DNA of 64,000 nt from Ferrovibrio sp. (lineage in GTDB: Bacteria; Pseudomonadota; Alphaproteobacteria; Ferrovibrionales; Ferrovibrionaceae), in the NCBI RefSeq assembly GCF_025869515.1, contig NZ_JAOZVR010000122.1, positions 1-64,000 on the forward strand. Direction: 5' to 3'. The notes under the pieces are model-generated. The model saw only the letters and a program-made list of their open reading frames with translations. It was not told the origin of the DNA and ran no database searches. Shown one piece after another: positions 1 through 7,764 of the stretch; the stretch's first letter is position 1, and every line of letters starts with the position of its first letter. Made by a program: the position numbers and the translations under genes.

Positions 1-71
1 CGAGCGCCGATCTGCGCGACGATCCGTCGAAGCTGGAGGCTTGGCTCGCGGTTTCCGATGGCGCACATTGA
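1..71 (+). CDS. 3' end of an unidentified CDS (partial)
   Basis: The frame starting at base 3 is open from the window edge to a TGA and reads SADLRDDPSKLEAWLAVSDG near its end. Its composition resembles a real alphaproteobacterial C-terminus, whereas the other two frames give Arg/Ser-rich shadow text. The stop lies 25 bases before the next start, so it may share a transcript with the methyltransferase-like gene. Too little remains to assign a family. Confidence 0.5.
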   Translation, partial: SADLRDDPSKLEAWLAVSDGAH

Positions 72-96
72 TTTCATAAAACGAGGGAGCGAAACC

Positions 97-1209
97 ATGC
101 AACGTACGAAACCGCCATTCCGCGCCGATCATGTCGGCAGCCTGCTGCGCCCGCAGGTTCTGAAAGAGGCCCGCGCCGAACGCAAGGAGGGCAAGATCGA
201 TGCTGCCCGGCTGAAAGCGGTGGAAGATGAGGCGATCAAGAAGGTCATCAGACAGCAGGAAGACGTCGGCCTGAAAAGCATCACCGACGGCGAGTTCCGC
301 CGCTCCTGGTGGCATTTCGATTTTCTCGGCTTCCTCGACGGCGTCGAGTATTACACCCATGCCGAACAGGGTATCCAGTTCTCCGGCGTGCAGACCCGCG
401 CCGAGGGCGTCAAGGTCAAGGGCAAGATCGGCTATTCGGGCCATCCGATGGTCGATCACTTCAGGTTCCTGAAGGCCCATACGAAGCAGACGCCGAAGAT
501 GACAATTCCGTCGCCCAGCGTGCTGCATTTCCGCAGCGGCCGGAACGCGATCCCGAAGGATCTCTATCCGAATCTGGACGATTTCTTCCGTGATCTCGGC
601 CAGGCCTACAAGAAGGCCGTGCAGGATTTCGCCAATGCCGGCTGCCGCTATCTGCAGCTGGATGAAACCAACCTGGCCTATCTCTGCGACCCCGAGCAGC
701 GCGAACTGTCGCGCCAGCGCGGCGACGATCCGGACAGCCTGCCGGAGAAATATGCCGAGATGATCAATACGGCGATCGCCGACCGGCCGAGCGACATGGT
801 GATCTCCATGCATCTCTGCCGCGGCAATTTCCGCTCCACCTTCATTTCCAAGGGCGGCTACGAGCCGGTCGCCAAGACCCTGCTCGACACGATCAAGGTC
901 GATGGCTATTTCATGGAATACGACAACGAACGCTCGGGCGGATTCGAGCCGTTGCGCCATTTGCCGAAGGGCAACAAGACCGTCATCCTCGGCTTGGTGA
1001 CCTCGAAATCCGGGCAGCTTGAATCGAAAGACAACATCAGGCGACGGATCGAGCAGGCGGCGAAATTCGCCGATCTGGAGCAGCTCTGCCTCAGCCCGCA
1101 ATGCGGTTTCGCCAGCACCGAGGAAGGCAACGTGCTGGCCGAGGACGAGCAGTGGGCAAAACTGCGCATGATCGTTGAACTGGCCGAAGAGGTCTGGGGC
1201 AAGGCCTGA
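97..1209 (+). CDS. cobalamin-independent methionine synthase II (MetE C-terminal-like) family protein
   Basis: A 370-residue stand-alone relative of the catalytic C-terminal barrel of MetE, a zinc methyltransferase. The expected thiol-activating zinc ligands are visible: the His-x-Cys of MHLCRG, the Glu of FMEYDNE and the Cys of SPQCGF. It begins with FRADHVGSLLRP, typical of this subfamily. Length is about half of full MetE, so it lacks the N-terminal folate-binding barrel and may use another methyl donor or act as a demethylase. I chose the ATG at 97 because GAGGGAG sits just upstream; an in-frame ATG 39 bases earlier overlaps the preceding gene. True substrate unknown. Confidence 0.85.
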   Translation: MQRTKPPFRADHVGSLLRPQVLKEARAERKEGKIDAARLKAVEDEAIKKVIRQQEDVGLKSITDGEFRRSWWHFDFLGFLDGVEYYTHAEQGIQFSGVQTRAEGVKVKGKIGYSGHPMVDHFRFLKAHTKQTPKMTIPSPSVLHFRSGRNAIPKDLYPNLDDFFRDLGQAYKKAVQDFANAGCRYLQLDETNLAYLCDPEQRELSRQRGDDPDSLPEKYAEMINTAIADRPSDMVISMHLCRGNFRSTFISKGGYEPVAKTLLDTIKVDGYFMEYDNERSGGFEPLRHLPKGNKTVILGLVTSKSGQLESKDNIRRRIEQAAKFADLEQLCLSPQCGFASTEEGNVLAEDEQWAKLRMIVELAEEVWGKA

Positions 1210-1232
1210 CGTCAGCTCCGGCAGCAGCATCC

Positions 1233-1268
1233 AGCGGCCTCGCAGGCGACTGCGGGGCCGCTTTCTTT
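1233..1268 (+). terminator. probable rho-independent terminator
   Basis: AGCGGCC and GGCCGCT form a perfect 7-bp stem around a 16-base loop, followed by TTCTTT. It lies 24 bases after the stop of the methyltransferase-like gene and would separate it from the exported amidohydrolase downstream. The T-tract is interrupted by one C, so termination may be partial. Confidence 0.5.
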
Positions 1269-1340
1269 AGCCTCTGTCGCAATTGTGACGATGCCCGGGC
1301 TGCGTTTCTGGCATAAACTCCGCATAAACGGGGTGCCGCC

Positions 1341-2201
1341 ATGATCCGATACAGTCTATTCGCAATCCTTCTGTTGGCAGCTGTGCCGGCGCAGGCACAG
1401 CAGCAGGCACAGCAACTGGCGCAGCAGCCGGCGTCAATCCTGCCGCTGATCGACGCCCATGTGCATTACAGCCACGACGCCTGGGATAATCTGCCCACCG
1501 CCGACGCCATTGCCATCCTGCGCCGGGCCAATCTGCGCAAGGTGCTGGTGTCGAGCTCGAGCGACGAGGGGACCCAGCGGCTGTATCAGGCTGCACCCGA
1601 TATCATCGTGCCGGAGCTGCGGCCGTATCGCCGGCGCGGCGAGATCGGTTCGTGGTTCCGCGACGACAGCATCATCACCCATATGGAAGCCCGTCTGGCG
1701 CAGTACCGCTATGTCGGGATCGGCGAATTCCATCTCTACGGCGCCGATGCAGATCTGCCGGTGCCCAGGCGTATGGTGGCGCTGGCCAGGCAGTACAAGC
1801 TGTTCCTGCATGCCCATAGCGATGGCGATGCGGTCGAACGCCTGTTCCGCCACGATCCCGATACCATTATCCTCTGGGCCCATTCCGGTTTCGACCGGCC
1901 CGATGCGGTTCGTGCGCTCCTGAAACGCTATCCCAATCTCTGGGCCGATCTGGCCTTCCGCAACGATCACGCATCCGGCAGCAAGGTCGATCCGGCCTGG
2001 CGCGCCCTGTTCGAGGAATTCCCCGACCGCTTCATGGTCGGCACCGATACCTTTACGCCGGAGCGTTGGTATTACATCGAGGAGCATGCCAAATGGTCGC
2101 GTGCCTGGCTTGCCGACCTGCCGGCGCCGCTCGCCGAGCGGATTGCCTTCCGCAACGCGGAGGCGCTGTTCGCACGCACCGGCTTCCGGATCGATCGCTG
2201 A
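1341..2201 (+). CDS. exported amidohydrolase-family (metal-dependent TIM-barrel) protein
   Basis: A 286-residue protein with a Sec signal peptide ending near AQAQ, followed by a short Gln/Ala-rich linker (QQQAQQLAQQ). The barrel shows amidohydrolase landmarks: the first-strand His-x-His in IDAHVHY, later metal or catalytic residues in HAHSDGD and WAHSGFD, and the C-terminal Asp of GTDTF. It resembles the Amidohydrolase_2 family, whose members hydrolyse or decarboxylate small carbonyl compounds, but the substrate cannot be read. It leads a tight same-strand trio with a FixH/YtkA-like protein and a di-heme peroxidase, all apparently exported. Confidence 0.75.
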   Translation: MIRYSLFAILLLAAVPAQAQQQAQQLAQQPASILPLIDAHVHYSHDAWDNLPTADAIAILRRANLRKVLVSSSSDEGTQRLYQAAPDIIVPELRPYRRRGEIGSWFRDDSIITHMEARLAQYRYVGIGEFHLYGADADLPVPRRMVALARQYKLFLHAHSDGDAVERLFRHDPDTIILWAHSGFDRPDAVRALLKRYPNLWADLAFRNDHASGSKVDPAWRALFEEFPDRFMVGTDTFTPERWYYIEEHAKWSRAWLADLPAPLAERIAFRNAEALFARTGFRIDR

Positions 2202-2209
2202 GCCCGGCC

Positions 2210-2608
2210 ATGCGTGCTGTCGCGCTCAGTCTCGCCCTGCTGCTGGCGCCGGCATCGGTTCTGGCCTGCGCGGACCTGCCGGTGCAGGCGCGGCTGGTCG
2301 AGGGCTCGCATTTCCGTCTCGTGGTGCTGCCCGATCCGATGCCGATCCCGCTGAATGCGCCTTTCGCTCTTGATATCAAACTGTGCGACGCCCGCATGGC
2401 AGAGTTGCCGCGGCTCAGCGCTGTCGATGCCTGGATGCCGGCGCATCGTCACGGCATGAATTATATGCCGAAGCTGGCCAAGCTCGACTGGGGACATTAT
2501 CGCGCCGAAGGCCTGCTGCTGCATATGCCGGGCGAATGGGAATTCGTTTTCGATTTCGCCGGCCCCGACAAGCCCGAGCGGCTGAGCTTCCGCTTCGACG
2601 CGCAATGA
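2210..2608 (+). CDS. exported FixH/YtkA-like domain protein
   Basis: A 132-residue protein with an N-terminal signal sequence ending around VLAC. The mature part is a small beta-sandwich with the pattern VDAWMPAHRHGMNYMPK and a closing GEWEFVFDF, which resembles FixH/YtkA-like modules; the His/Met cluster HRHGMNYM could bind copper or haem-related metal. It starts 8 bases after the amidohydrolase, and its TGA overlaps the ATG of the di-heme peroxidase (ATGA), implying translational coupling. Role inferred from context: an accessory factor for the peroxidase. The family call is by pattern only. Confidence 0.6.
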   Translation: MRAVALSLALLLAPASVLACADLPVQARLVEGSHFRLVVLPDPMPIPLNAPFALDIKLCDARMAELPRLSAVDAWMPAHRHGMNYMPKLAKLDWGHYRAEGLLLHMPGEWEFVFDFAGPDKPERLSFRFDAQ

Positions 2609-3825
2609 GGCTGTTCCGGCTGGTCGCTGGCTGCCTGCTGATCGCGGCTGCCGGCTTTGCGCAGGCCGCGGATGCACCGGTTTTCGATGCCGCGCAGACG
2701 CGGCGTATCCTCAGCCATGGCCCCTGGCCGCCCGAGATGGTTGCCGACCGCAGCAACCGCCTGTCGGGCCGGCCGGAAGCGATCCGGCTCGGCGCTGTTC
2801 TGTTCGGCGATACACGGCTTTCCGGCAATGGTGCGATCAGCTGCCAATCCTGCCATCAGCCGCAGCATGGCTGGAGCGAGGCCAGGGCGCGCAGCGAGGG
2901 ACTGCAGCGCCTCGACCGCAATGCGCCGGGCCTGCTCAATGCGCGGCTGCAGCGCTGGTTCGGCTGGGATGGCGCCAATGACAGCCTCTGGGCCGCTTCG
3001 ATCCGCCCCATCCTGGCGCATACCGAGATGGGCGGCTCTGCTGCTGCCACCGCGCAACTCCTGCGCAACGACCCGCCGCTGGCCTGTCTCGCGCGCCACG
3101 TCGATCCGGCGGCGGCAGCCATGGAGGATGCAGACCTGCTGGTGCTGGCGGCCAAGGCCATGGCGGCCTTCCAGGAGACCCTGGTTTCGCCGCGCACGGC
3201 TTTCGATGATTTCCGCGATGCGCTGGCGGCCAGCGACCGTATCGCGATGACGCGCTATCCGGCAGCGGCGCAGCGCGGCCTGGCGCTGTTCACCGGACGC
3301 GGTCAATGCGGCACCTGCCACAGCGGGCCGAATTTCAGCAACGGTGAATTCCACGATACCGGCCTGCCGTTCTTTATTGGCGATGCCGGCCAGCCGCCCG
3401 GTACGCCGCGTCGCGTCGATCCCGGTCGCCATGGCGGCATCGCACAGGTGAAGGTCAATCCGTTCAATCTGCTCGGCCGTTACAATGACGATCCGTCATC
3501 GCCGGCGGCGATTCCGATCCGCCATGTGGTGCAGTTGCATCGCAACTGGGGGGAGTTCAAGGTGCCGGGCCTTCGTAACCTGATCGCTACCGCACCCTAT
3601 ATGCATGATGGCAGCAAGGCCGATCTGCACGCGGTGATCCGGCATTACTCCGATCTGGATGAGGACCGCCTGCATGCCGACGGCGAGGCGATCCTGAAGC
3701 CGCTCAATCTCGGCGATGCGGAGATGGCCGATCTGCTGGCATTTCTCGAATCGCTCAGCGGTCCCGAGGACAGCGCCGCGCGCTATCAGGCTTTGCGCGC
3801 CGAGGCGGCCCGCGTCTGTCCGTAA
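2605..3825 (+). CDS. di-heme cytochrome c peroxidase / MauG-like protein
   Basis: A 406-residue exported protein with a signal peptide ending at AQAA. Two c-type haem motifs, CQSCH near residue 80 and CGTCH near residue 235, and a late segment around APYMHDGSKADL match the CcpA/MauG di-heme fold, which reduces peroxides or oxidises protein or small substrates in the periplasm. Between the haem domains it carries the usual linker region of the family. It overlaps the upstream FixH-like gene by four bases. Whether it is a classical H2O2 peroxidase or a MauG-type oxidase cannot be decided by eye. Confidence 0.85.
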   Translation: MRLFRLVAGCLLIAAAGFAQAADAPVFDAAQTRRILSHGPWPPEMVADRSNRLSGRPEAIRLGAVLFGDTRLSGNGAISCQSCHQPQHGWSEARARSEGLQRLDRNAPGLLNARLQRWFGWDGANDSLWAASIRPILAHTEMGGSAAATAQLLRNDPPLACLARHVDPAAAAMEDADLLVLAAKAMAAFQETLVSPRTAFDDFRDALAASDRIAMTRYPAAAQRGLALFTGRGQCGTCHSGPNFSNGEFHDTGLPFFIGDAGQPPGTPRRVDPGRHGGIAQVKVNPFNLLGRYNDDPSSPAAIPIRHVVQLHRNWGEFKVPGLRNLIATAPYMHDGSKADLHAVIRHYSDLDEDRLHADGEAILKPLNLGDAEMADLLAFLESLSGPEDSAARYQALRAEAARVCP

Positions 3826-3840
3826 GCAGGGCTCTCCTGA

Positions 3841-5496
3841 TCAGGTATGGAGAATCTTCGCCGCCGCATTGCGCAGCGGCAGGGTGATCGTCGCCACCGT
3901 GCCCTTGCCGGGCTGCGATTCCAGTTCCAGGCTGCCGCCATGCAGTTCCGCCAGCGATTTCACCAGCGGCAGGCCAAGGCCGGTACCCTGATGCTCGCGA
4001 CTCAGCACGCCGCGCACCTGGCCGAAGGGCGCCAGCGCTTTCGGAATGTCCTGCGCCGTCATGCCGACACCGGTATCGTGTACGGCGATCTTCAGGATGC
4101 GATCGTCCAGCGATGCCGCCACCCAGGCGCGGCCGCCGCGGGGCGTGAACTTCACCGCGTTGCTCAGCAGGTTCAGCAGCATCTGCCGCAGCATGCGTTC
4201 GTCGGCCTGCAGCAGCGGCAGCCCGTCGGGGATATCGGCGCTGAGCTGAACGCCGGCCCGGTCGGCCTGCATCTGCATCATTTCCAGACTGTCGATGATG
4301 ACGGCCGATGGATGCAGTGTTGCGATATGCGGCTCCATGCGGCCAGCCTCGACCTTGGCCAGATCCAGCACGTCGTTGATCAGCTGCAGCAGATGCTCGC
4401 CGGATTTACGGATATCGTCGACATATTCCAGCTGCTTCGCCGGCATGGCGCCGAAATAACCGGCCAGCAGCGATTCCGAAAAGCCGATAATGGCATTCAG
4501 CGGCGTACGGAATTCGTGGCTCATATTGGCCAGGAAGGCGCTCTTCGACCGGTTCGCCACCTCGGCCATTTCCTTGGCATGCAGCAACTCGCGTTCGGTG
4601 GCCTCGCGCTCGGCGATATATTTGGTCAGCGCCACGGTGCGCTCGTCGACGCGTGCTTCCAGGGTATCGGCCAGGTCGCGCAGCTGGTCCTGCACCCGGC
4701 GCAGCTCGGTGATATCCGAATACGAGGTGACGAAGCCGACATCGGGGATCGGCGTGCCGATGATTTCGATCACGCGTCCATTCGGCCGGCGACGTTGCAG
4801 GCGGTGGGCTGCGAACTGGCGCGCGAGCGCTACGCGTTCTGCCACCATGGCATCCACATTGCCAGGACCGTATTCGCCATGCTCCACGTTCCAGCGCACA
4901 AAGCGTTCGAAGGGTGTGCCCGGCTCGGCCATATCGGCCGGATAATCCAGCAGCTCGATGAAACGCTGGTTGCAGATCAGCAGCTTCAGCTCGGTATCGA
5001 ACAGCGTGATGCCATGACTGATGGTGCTCATCACCACGTCGAGCAGGCGGTTCTTGTCGCGCAGCTCGGCGGTACGATCCTGCACGGCGTTTTCGAGCTC
5101 TTCGCGCACGCGCATCAGGGCCTGTTCGCTCTTCCGCCGTTCGGTCACATCGCTGTAGACGGAGACCCAGCCGCCGCCGGGCAGTGGCGTGCCGCGAATG
5201 TCGATGATGGTGCCATTCGGCCGGGTGCGTTCCAGCCGGTGCGGCTGGAACTGGCCGGCCAGTGCGATGCGCTCGCTCACCAGGGACTCGACATCGCCGG
5301 GGCCGTATTCGCCGCGCACGGCGTTGTAGCGGTAGAAGGTCTCGGCCGGCGTGCCGGGTACGGCGAAATTTTCGGGAAAGTCGAGCAGGTCGAGATAACG
5401 ACGGTTACAGGCGATCAGCTTCAGCTCCCGGTCGAAGATGCTGATGCCTTGATCAAGGTGGTCGAGACCCTGCAGGAGTTGCACATTCTGGTGCAC
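3841..5496 (-). CDS. PAS-PAS sensor histidine kinase (orphan, no membrane segment)
   Basis: A cytoplasmic kinase of about 551 residues. Two PAS domains (about 9-123 and 156-265) are so alike internally, each with GEYGPG, an RPNG turn and a YSD(V/I)TE exit, that they look like a domain duplication. They are followed by a coiled coil, HisKA with phospho-acceptor His327 in SHEFRTPLN, and a HATPase domain (DTGVGM, GTGLGLPLV). I use the GTG start because AAGGAG lies 9 bases upstream; a TTG 27 codons earlier has weaker support. No response regulator is adjacent. It converges on the peroxidase gene with 15 bases between stops. Confidence 0.85.
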   Translation of the reverse strand: MHQNVQLLQGLDHLDQGISIFDRELKLIACNRRYLDLLDFPENFAVPGTPAETFYRYNAVRGEYGPGDVESLVSERIALAGQFQPHRLERTRPNGTIIDIRGTPLPGGGWVSVYSDVTERRKSEQALMRVREELENAVQDRTAELRDKNRLLDVVMSTISHGITLFDTELKLLICNQRFIELLDYPADMAEPGTPFERFVRWNVEHGEYGPGNVDAMVAERVALARQFAAHRLQRRRPNGRVIEIIGTPIPDVGFVTSYSDITELRRVQDQLRDLADTLEARVDERTVALTKYIAEREATERELLHAKEMAEVANRSKSAFLANMSHEFRTPLNAIIGFSESLLAGYFGAMPAKQLEYVDDIRKSGEHLLQLINDVLDLAKVEAGRMEPHIATLHPSAVIIDSLEMMQMQADRAGVQLSADIPDGLPLLQADERMLRQMLLNLLSNAVKFTPRGGRAWVAASLDDRILKIAVHDTGVGMTAQDIPKALAPFGQVRGVLSREHQGTGLGLPLVKSLAELHGGSLELESQPGKGTVATITLPLRNAAAKILHT

Positions 5497-5601
5497 GCCG
5501 CCGAGCTCCTTCGCTGTTACTGTCCCCACCAAGCTAAACCGTACGGCGCCGGAAAAAAATGGCGGAAAGGCACGCAACCGCAGTCTGTCGATTCAGCCAT
5601 G

Positions 5602-5625
5602 AAAAAAGCCGCCTTTCGGCGGCTT
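5602..5625 (-). terminator. rho-independent terminator of rpsU
   Basis: On the minus strand AAGCCGCC-GAAA-GGCGGCTT forms a perfect 8-bp stem with a stable GNRA-type tetraloop, followed directly by a T run. It lies about 30 bases after the rpsU stop and isolates rpsU from the histidine kinase gene downstream on the same strand. Confidence 0.85.
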
Positions 5626-5656
5626 CGTTCGCATTGCGAAGATTTCGCAGATCCGA

Positions 5657-5863
5657 TTACATCGAACCTTCGCGCTGGGCGCGCTTGCGGGCCAGCTTGC
5701 GGGCGCGGCGGATCGCCTCGGCTTTCTCGCGGGCGCGGCGCTCGGACGGCTTCTCGTAGTGACCGCGCAGCTTCATCTCGCGGAAAATACCTTCACGCTG
5801 CATCTTCTTCTTCAGCGCCTTGAGCGCCTGATCAACGTTGTTATCGCGAACCAAGACCTGCAC
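5657..5863 (-). CDS. rpsU: 30S ribosomal protein S21
   Basis: A 68-residue basic protein with the S21 sequence [20 protein letters not shown] and [14 protein letters not shown]-like core, ending in an Arg/Lys/Ala helix. S21 sits on the 30S platform and helps 16S rRNA pair with mRNA leaders. I use the GTG start because the family normally begins M-Q-V-L-V-R-D-N; the 19 upstream codons to the next possible start are not family-like. A purine-rich AAAGGA precedes it. It is divergent from deformylase and COQ9, the arrangement after which the COQ9 family was once named. Confidence 0.93.
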   Translation of the reverse strand: MQVLVRDNNVDQALKALKKKMQREGIFREMKLRGHYEKPSERRAREKAEAIRRARKLARKRAQREGSM

Positions 5864-6065
5864 GTCGGGTCCATCCTTTCGGGTCAATAGAATTCCGTTT
5901 GCGGAGCTAGGCTCCGGCAAGTGGCGGGTTCTAACACGCTGCCCCGGCTTTGTGAAGCGGCTTTGTGGATATCCCGATGCAATATTCGCGATCTCTTAAG
6001 TCATTGGCAGAAATACATGATCTGACGACTTGGCCAGACGGGTGGTCTGTCCTAGGCTCTGTGCC

Positions 6066-6599
6066 ATGGCAATTCTGAAGATCGCGAAGATGGGCCACCC
6101 GGTACTGGCCCGGCCGGCCGACTCGGTCCCTGACCCGACGGCCCCGGAAATCCGGCAGCTGATCGCCGATATGGTCGATACCATGATCGATGCGCCCGGC
6201 CAGGGCCTGGCTGCCCCCCAGGTGCATGTGCCGCTGCGGGTGGCGGTGTTCCTGACCCCGGACGAGGGCGACGGCGAGCGCGAACTGGTCACGCTGGTCA
6301 ATCCGCGCTGGGAGCCGCTGGGGCCGGAGCAGGACATGGCCTGGGAAGGCTGCCTGTCGGTGCCGGGCCTGCGCGGGCTGGTGCCGCGCTACACCCGCAT
6401 CCGCTATGAGGGTATGTTGCCCGACGGCAGCCGGCTGGACCGCGAGGTCGGCGGCTGGCATGCCCGGGTGGTGCAGCATGAACTCGATCATCTCGACGGC
6501 ATCCTGTACCCGCAGCGCATGACCGATCTGAAGGACCTGGTTTTCGAAAGCGAATTGCGGCATCGGGCCAGTCTGCGTCCGCCTGAACTTGAAGATTAG
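6066..6599 (+). CDS. def: peptide deformylase
   Basis: A 177-residue enzyme removing the N-formyl group from nascent proteins. All three family motifs are intact: GQGLAAPQ (motif I), EGCLSVPG with metal ligand Cys96 (motif II), and QHELDHLDG with His138, Glu139 and His142 (motif III). No fmt (formyltransferase) gene accompanies it, so it may be a second deformylase beside a def-fmt locus elsewhere. It lies between divergent rpsU and the COQ9 gene and is probably co-transcribed with the latter, 13 bases downstream. Confidence 0.92.
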   Translation: MAILKIAKMGHPVLARPADSVPDPTAPEIRQLIADMVDTMIDAPGQGLAAPQVHVPLRVAVFLTPDEGDGERELVTLVNPRWEPLGPEQDMAWEGCLSVPGLRGLVPRYTRIRYEGMLPDGSRLDREVGGWHARVVQHELDHLDGILYPQRMTDLKDLVFESELRHRASLRPPELED

Positions 6600-6612
6600 G
6601 GAAGGAGGAAGA

Positions 6613-7248
6613 ATGAGCGACGAGCATCTTCTGACCGAGAAACGGGCCCTTCTGGCGGCCATGCTGCCGCATGTGCCGTTCGATGGCTGGAGCGCCAAAT
6701 CCCTGAACCTGGCGGCCGCAGATTGCGGCTACGACAGCGGCATCGCCATGCGGGCCTTCCCCGGCGGCGCGGCAGAGGTGCTGGATTTCTGGGTGGCGGA
6801 AACCGATGCCGCCATGCTGCGTGCGCTGGAAAGCCGCGACCTGGCCGCGATGAAGGTGCGCGAGCGGGTGAAGCTGGCGGTGCTGACCCGGCTGGAGCTG
6901 GTGGCGGCGCATCGCGAGGCGGTGCGCCGCGCGCTGACGCTGGAAGCCCTGCCGCAGCATGCGCCGCGCGCCCTGAAGCAATTATACCGCACTGTCGACG
7001 CGATCTGGTATGCCGCCGGCGATACCGCCACCGATTTCAACTTCTACACCAAGCGCATGCTGCTGGCCGGCGTCTATGCCACCACGCTGCTGCACTGGCT
7101 GGACGATAAATCGGAAGGCTTCGCCGGCACGGCGGCGTTCCTCGATCGCCGGCTGGCCGACGTGATGCGCATCGAGAAGGCCAAGGGTCGCCTCAGCAAG
7201 CTGGCTGACAGGCTGCCGAATCCGTTCCGCCGCCTGCGGCGGGCCTGA
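6613..7248 (+). CDS. COQ9 family protein, ubiquinone biosynthesis accessory factor
   Basis: A 211-residue helical protein with the COQ9 pattern: an N-terminal TetR-like helical region and a C-terminal helix around DTATDFNFYTKRMLLAGVY, which in known COQ9 contributes to lipid binding and access to the membrane. In mitochondria and alphaproteobacteria it supports the COQ7 hydroxylation step. The start is fixed by GAAGGAGGAAG just upstream of the ATG. Its position divergent from rpsU is a recognised feature of the bacterial family. Confidence 0.88.
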   Translation: MSDEHLLTEKRALLAAMLPHVPFDGWSAKSLNLAAADCGYDSGIAMRAFPGGAAEVLDFWVAETDAAMLRALESRDLAAMKVRERVKLAVLTRLELVAAHREAVRRALTLEALPQHAPRALKQLYRTVDAIWYAAGDTATDFNFYTKRMLLAGVYATTLLHWLDDKSEGFAGTAAFLDRRLADVMRIEKAKGRLSKLADRLPNPFRRLRRA

Positions 7249-7281
7249 CGGCACTGAAACCAAAAACAGGGAAGAGGGCGA

Positions 7282-7617
7282 TCAGATCGACAGGCTGATG
7301 AACTTGCCGGCCTGGCTCACGGGCTGCGGCACATTGCCGGTCCCCTTGGCGCTGTAACTGATCACCGGGGCGGCAGGCTCGCCCGAGCCGCTGCTCGGCT
7401 GGCTCGAATCATCCTGATAGCTCGGCGCCGATGCGGGGCGTTCGACCGGCTCGGTCTGCGGCGGCGGGCTGTCAGCCAGGAAAGCCGTAAACCGGCTCAC
7501 CTGCGCATATTGCTGCACAGCAGGATTGTCGGTGTTGCTGATCAGGGCATTCTTGACCGGCCGCTGCGAGAATCTCGCAACGCCAGTCGAGCCTGCACTG
7601 AGTTCATCGATCGCCAT
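7282..7617 (-). CDS. small hypothetical protein, Pro/Ser-rich
   Basis: About 111 residues with no recognised domain. It has no signal peptide or membrane segment. The N-terminus (MAIDELSAGSTGVARFSQRP) is followed by a short helix around PAVQQYAQVSRFTAFL and then a disordered Pro/Ser/Glu-rich half. The ATG used is preceded by GGAG at a 7-base distance, better than an in-frame start six codons earlier. It is monocistronic, with a 22-bp inverted repeat about 70 bases upstream. It could be a flagellar or cell-cycle accessory protein, but nothing in the sequence proves it. Confidence 0.55.
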   Translation of the reverse strand: MAIDELSAGSTGVARFSQRPVKNALISNTDNPAVQQYAQVSRFTAFLADSPPPQTEPVERPASAPSYQDDSSQPSSGSGEPAAPVISYSAKGTGNVPQPVSQAGKFISLSI

Positions 7618-7687
7618 GATCGCGCTCCATCGCACCCTGGGCGTTCTGGCCCTAGTACCGACAGAAAAACCACCGTTCTCGGCAGTT

Positions 7688-7709
7688 ATGGTTAATCAAT
7701 ATTAACCAT
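7688..7709. promoter_or_regulatory. 9-bp perfect inverted repeat, candidate operator
   Basis: ATGGTTAAT and ATTAACCAT are perfectly complementary around the 4-base spacer CAAT, in an AT-rich island within GC-rich DNA. It lies between the 3' end of purK and the 5' end of the small Pro/Ser-rich protein gene, about 70 bases upstream of that start. TTAA half sites recall CtrA boxes, but the spacer is 6 rather than 7 bases. Confidence 0.4.
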
Positions 7710-7764
7710 CATTATAGCGATGCATCGCCCGACCGCAAGCCGAACGCAACAATATGTTTATGAC

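Noticed and set aside
3847-5823. A 658-codon plus-strand open frame opposite the histidine kinase and rpsU
   Set aside because: It reads through the kinase, a terminator and rpsU in antisense and resembles no protein family.
7688-7709. A canonical CtrA box
   Set aside because: The TTAA half sites are separated by 6 rather than 7 bases.
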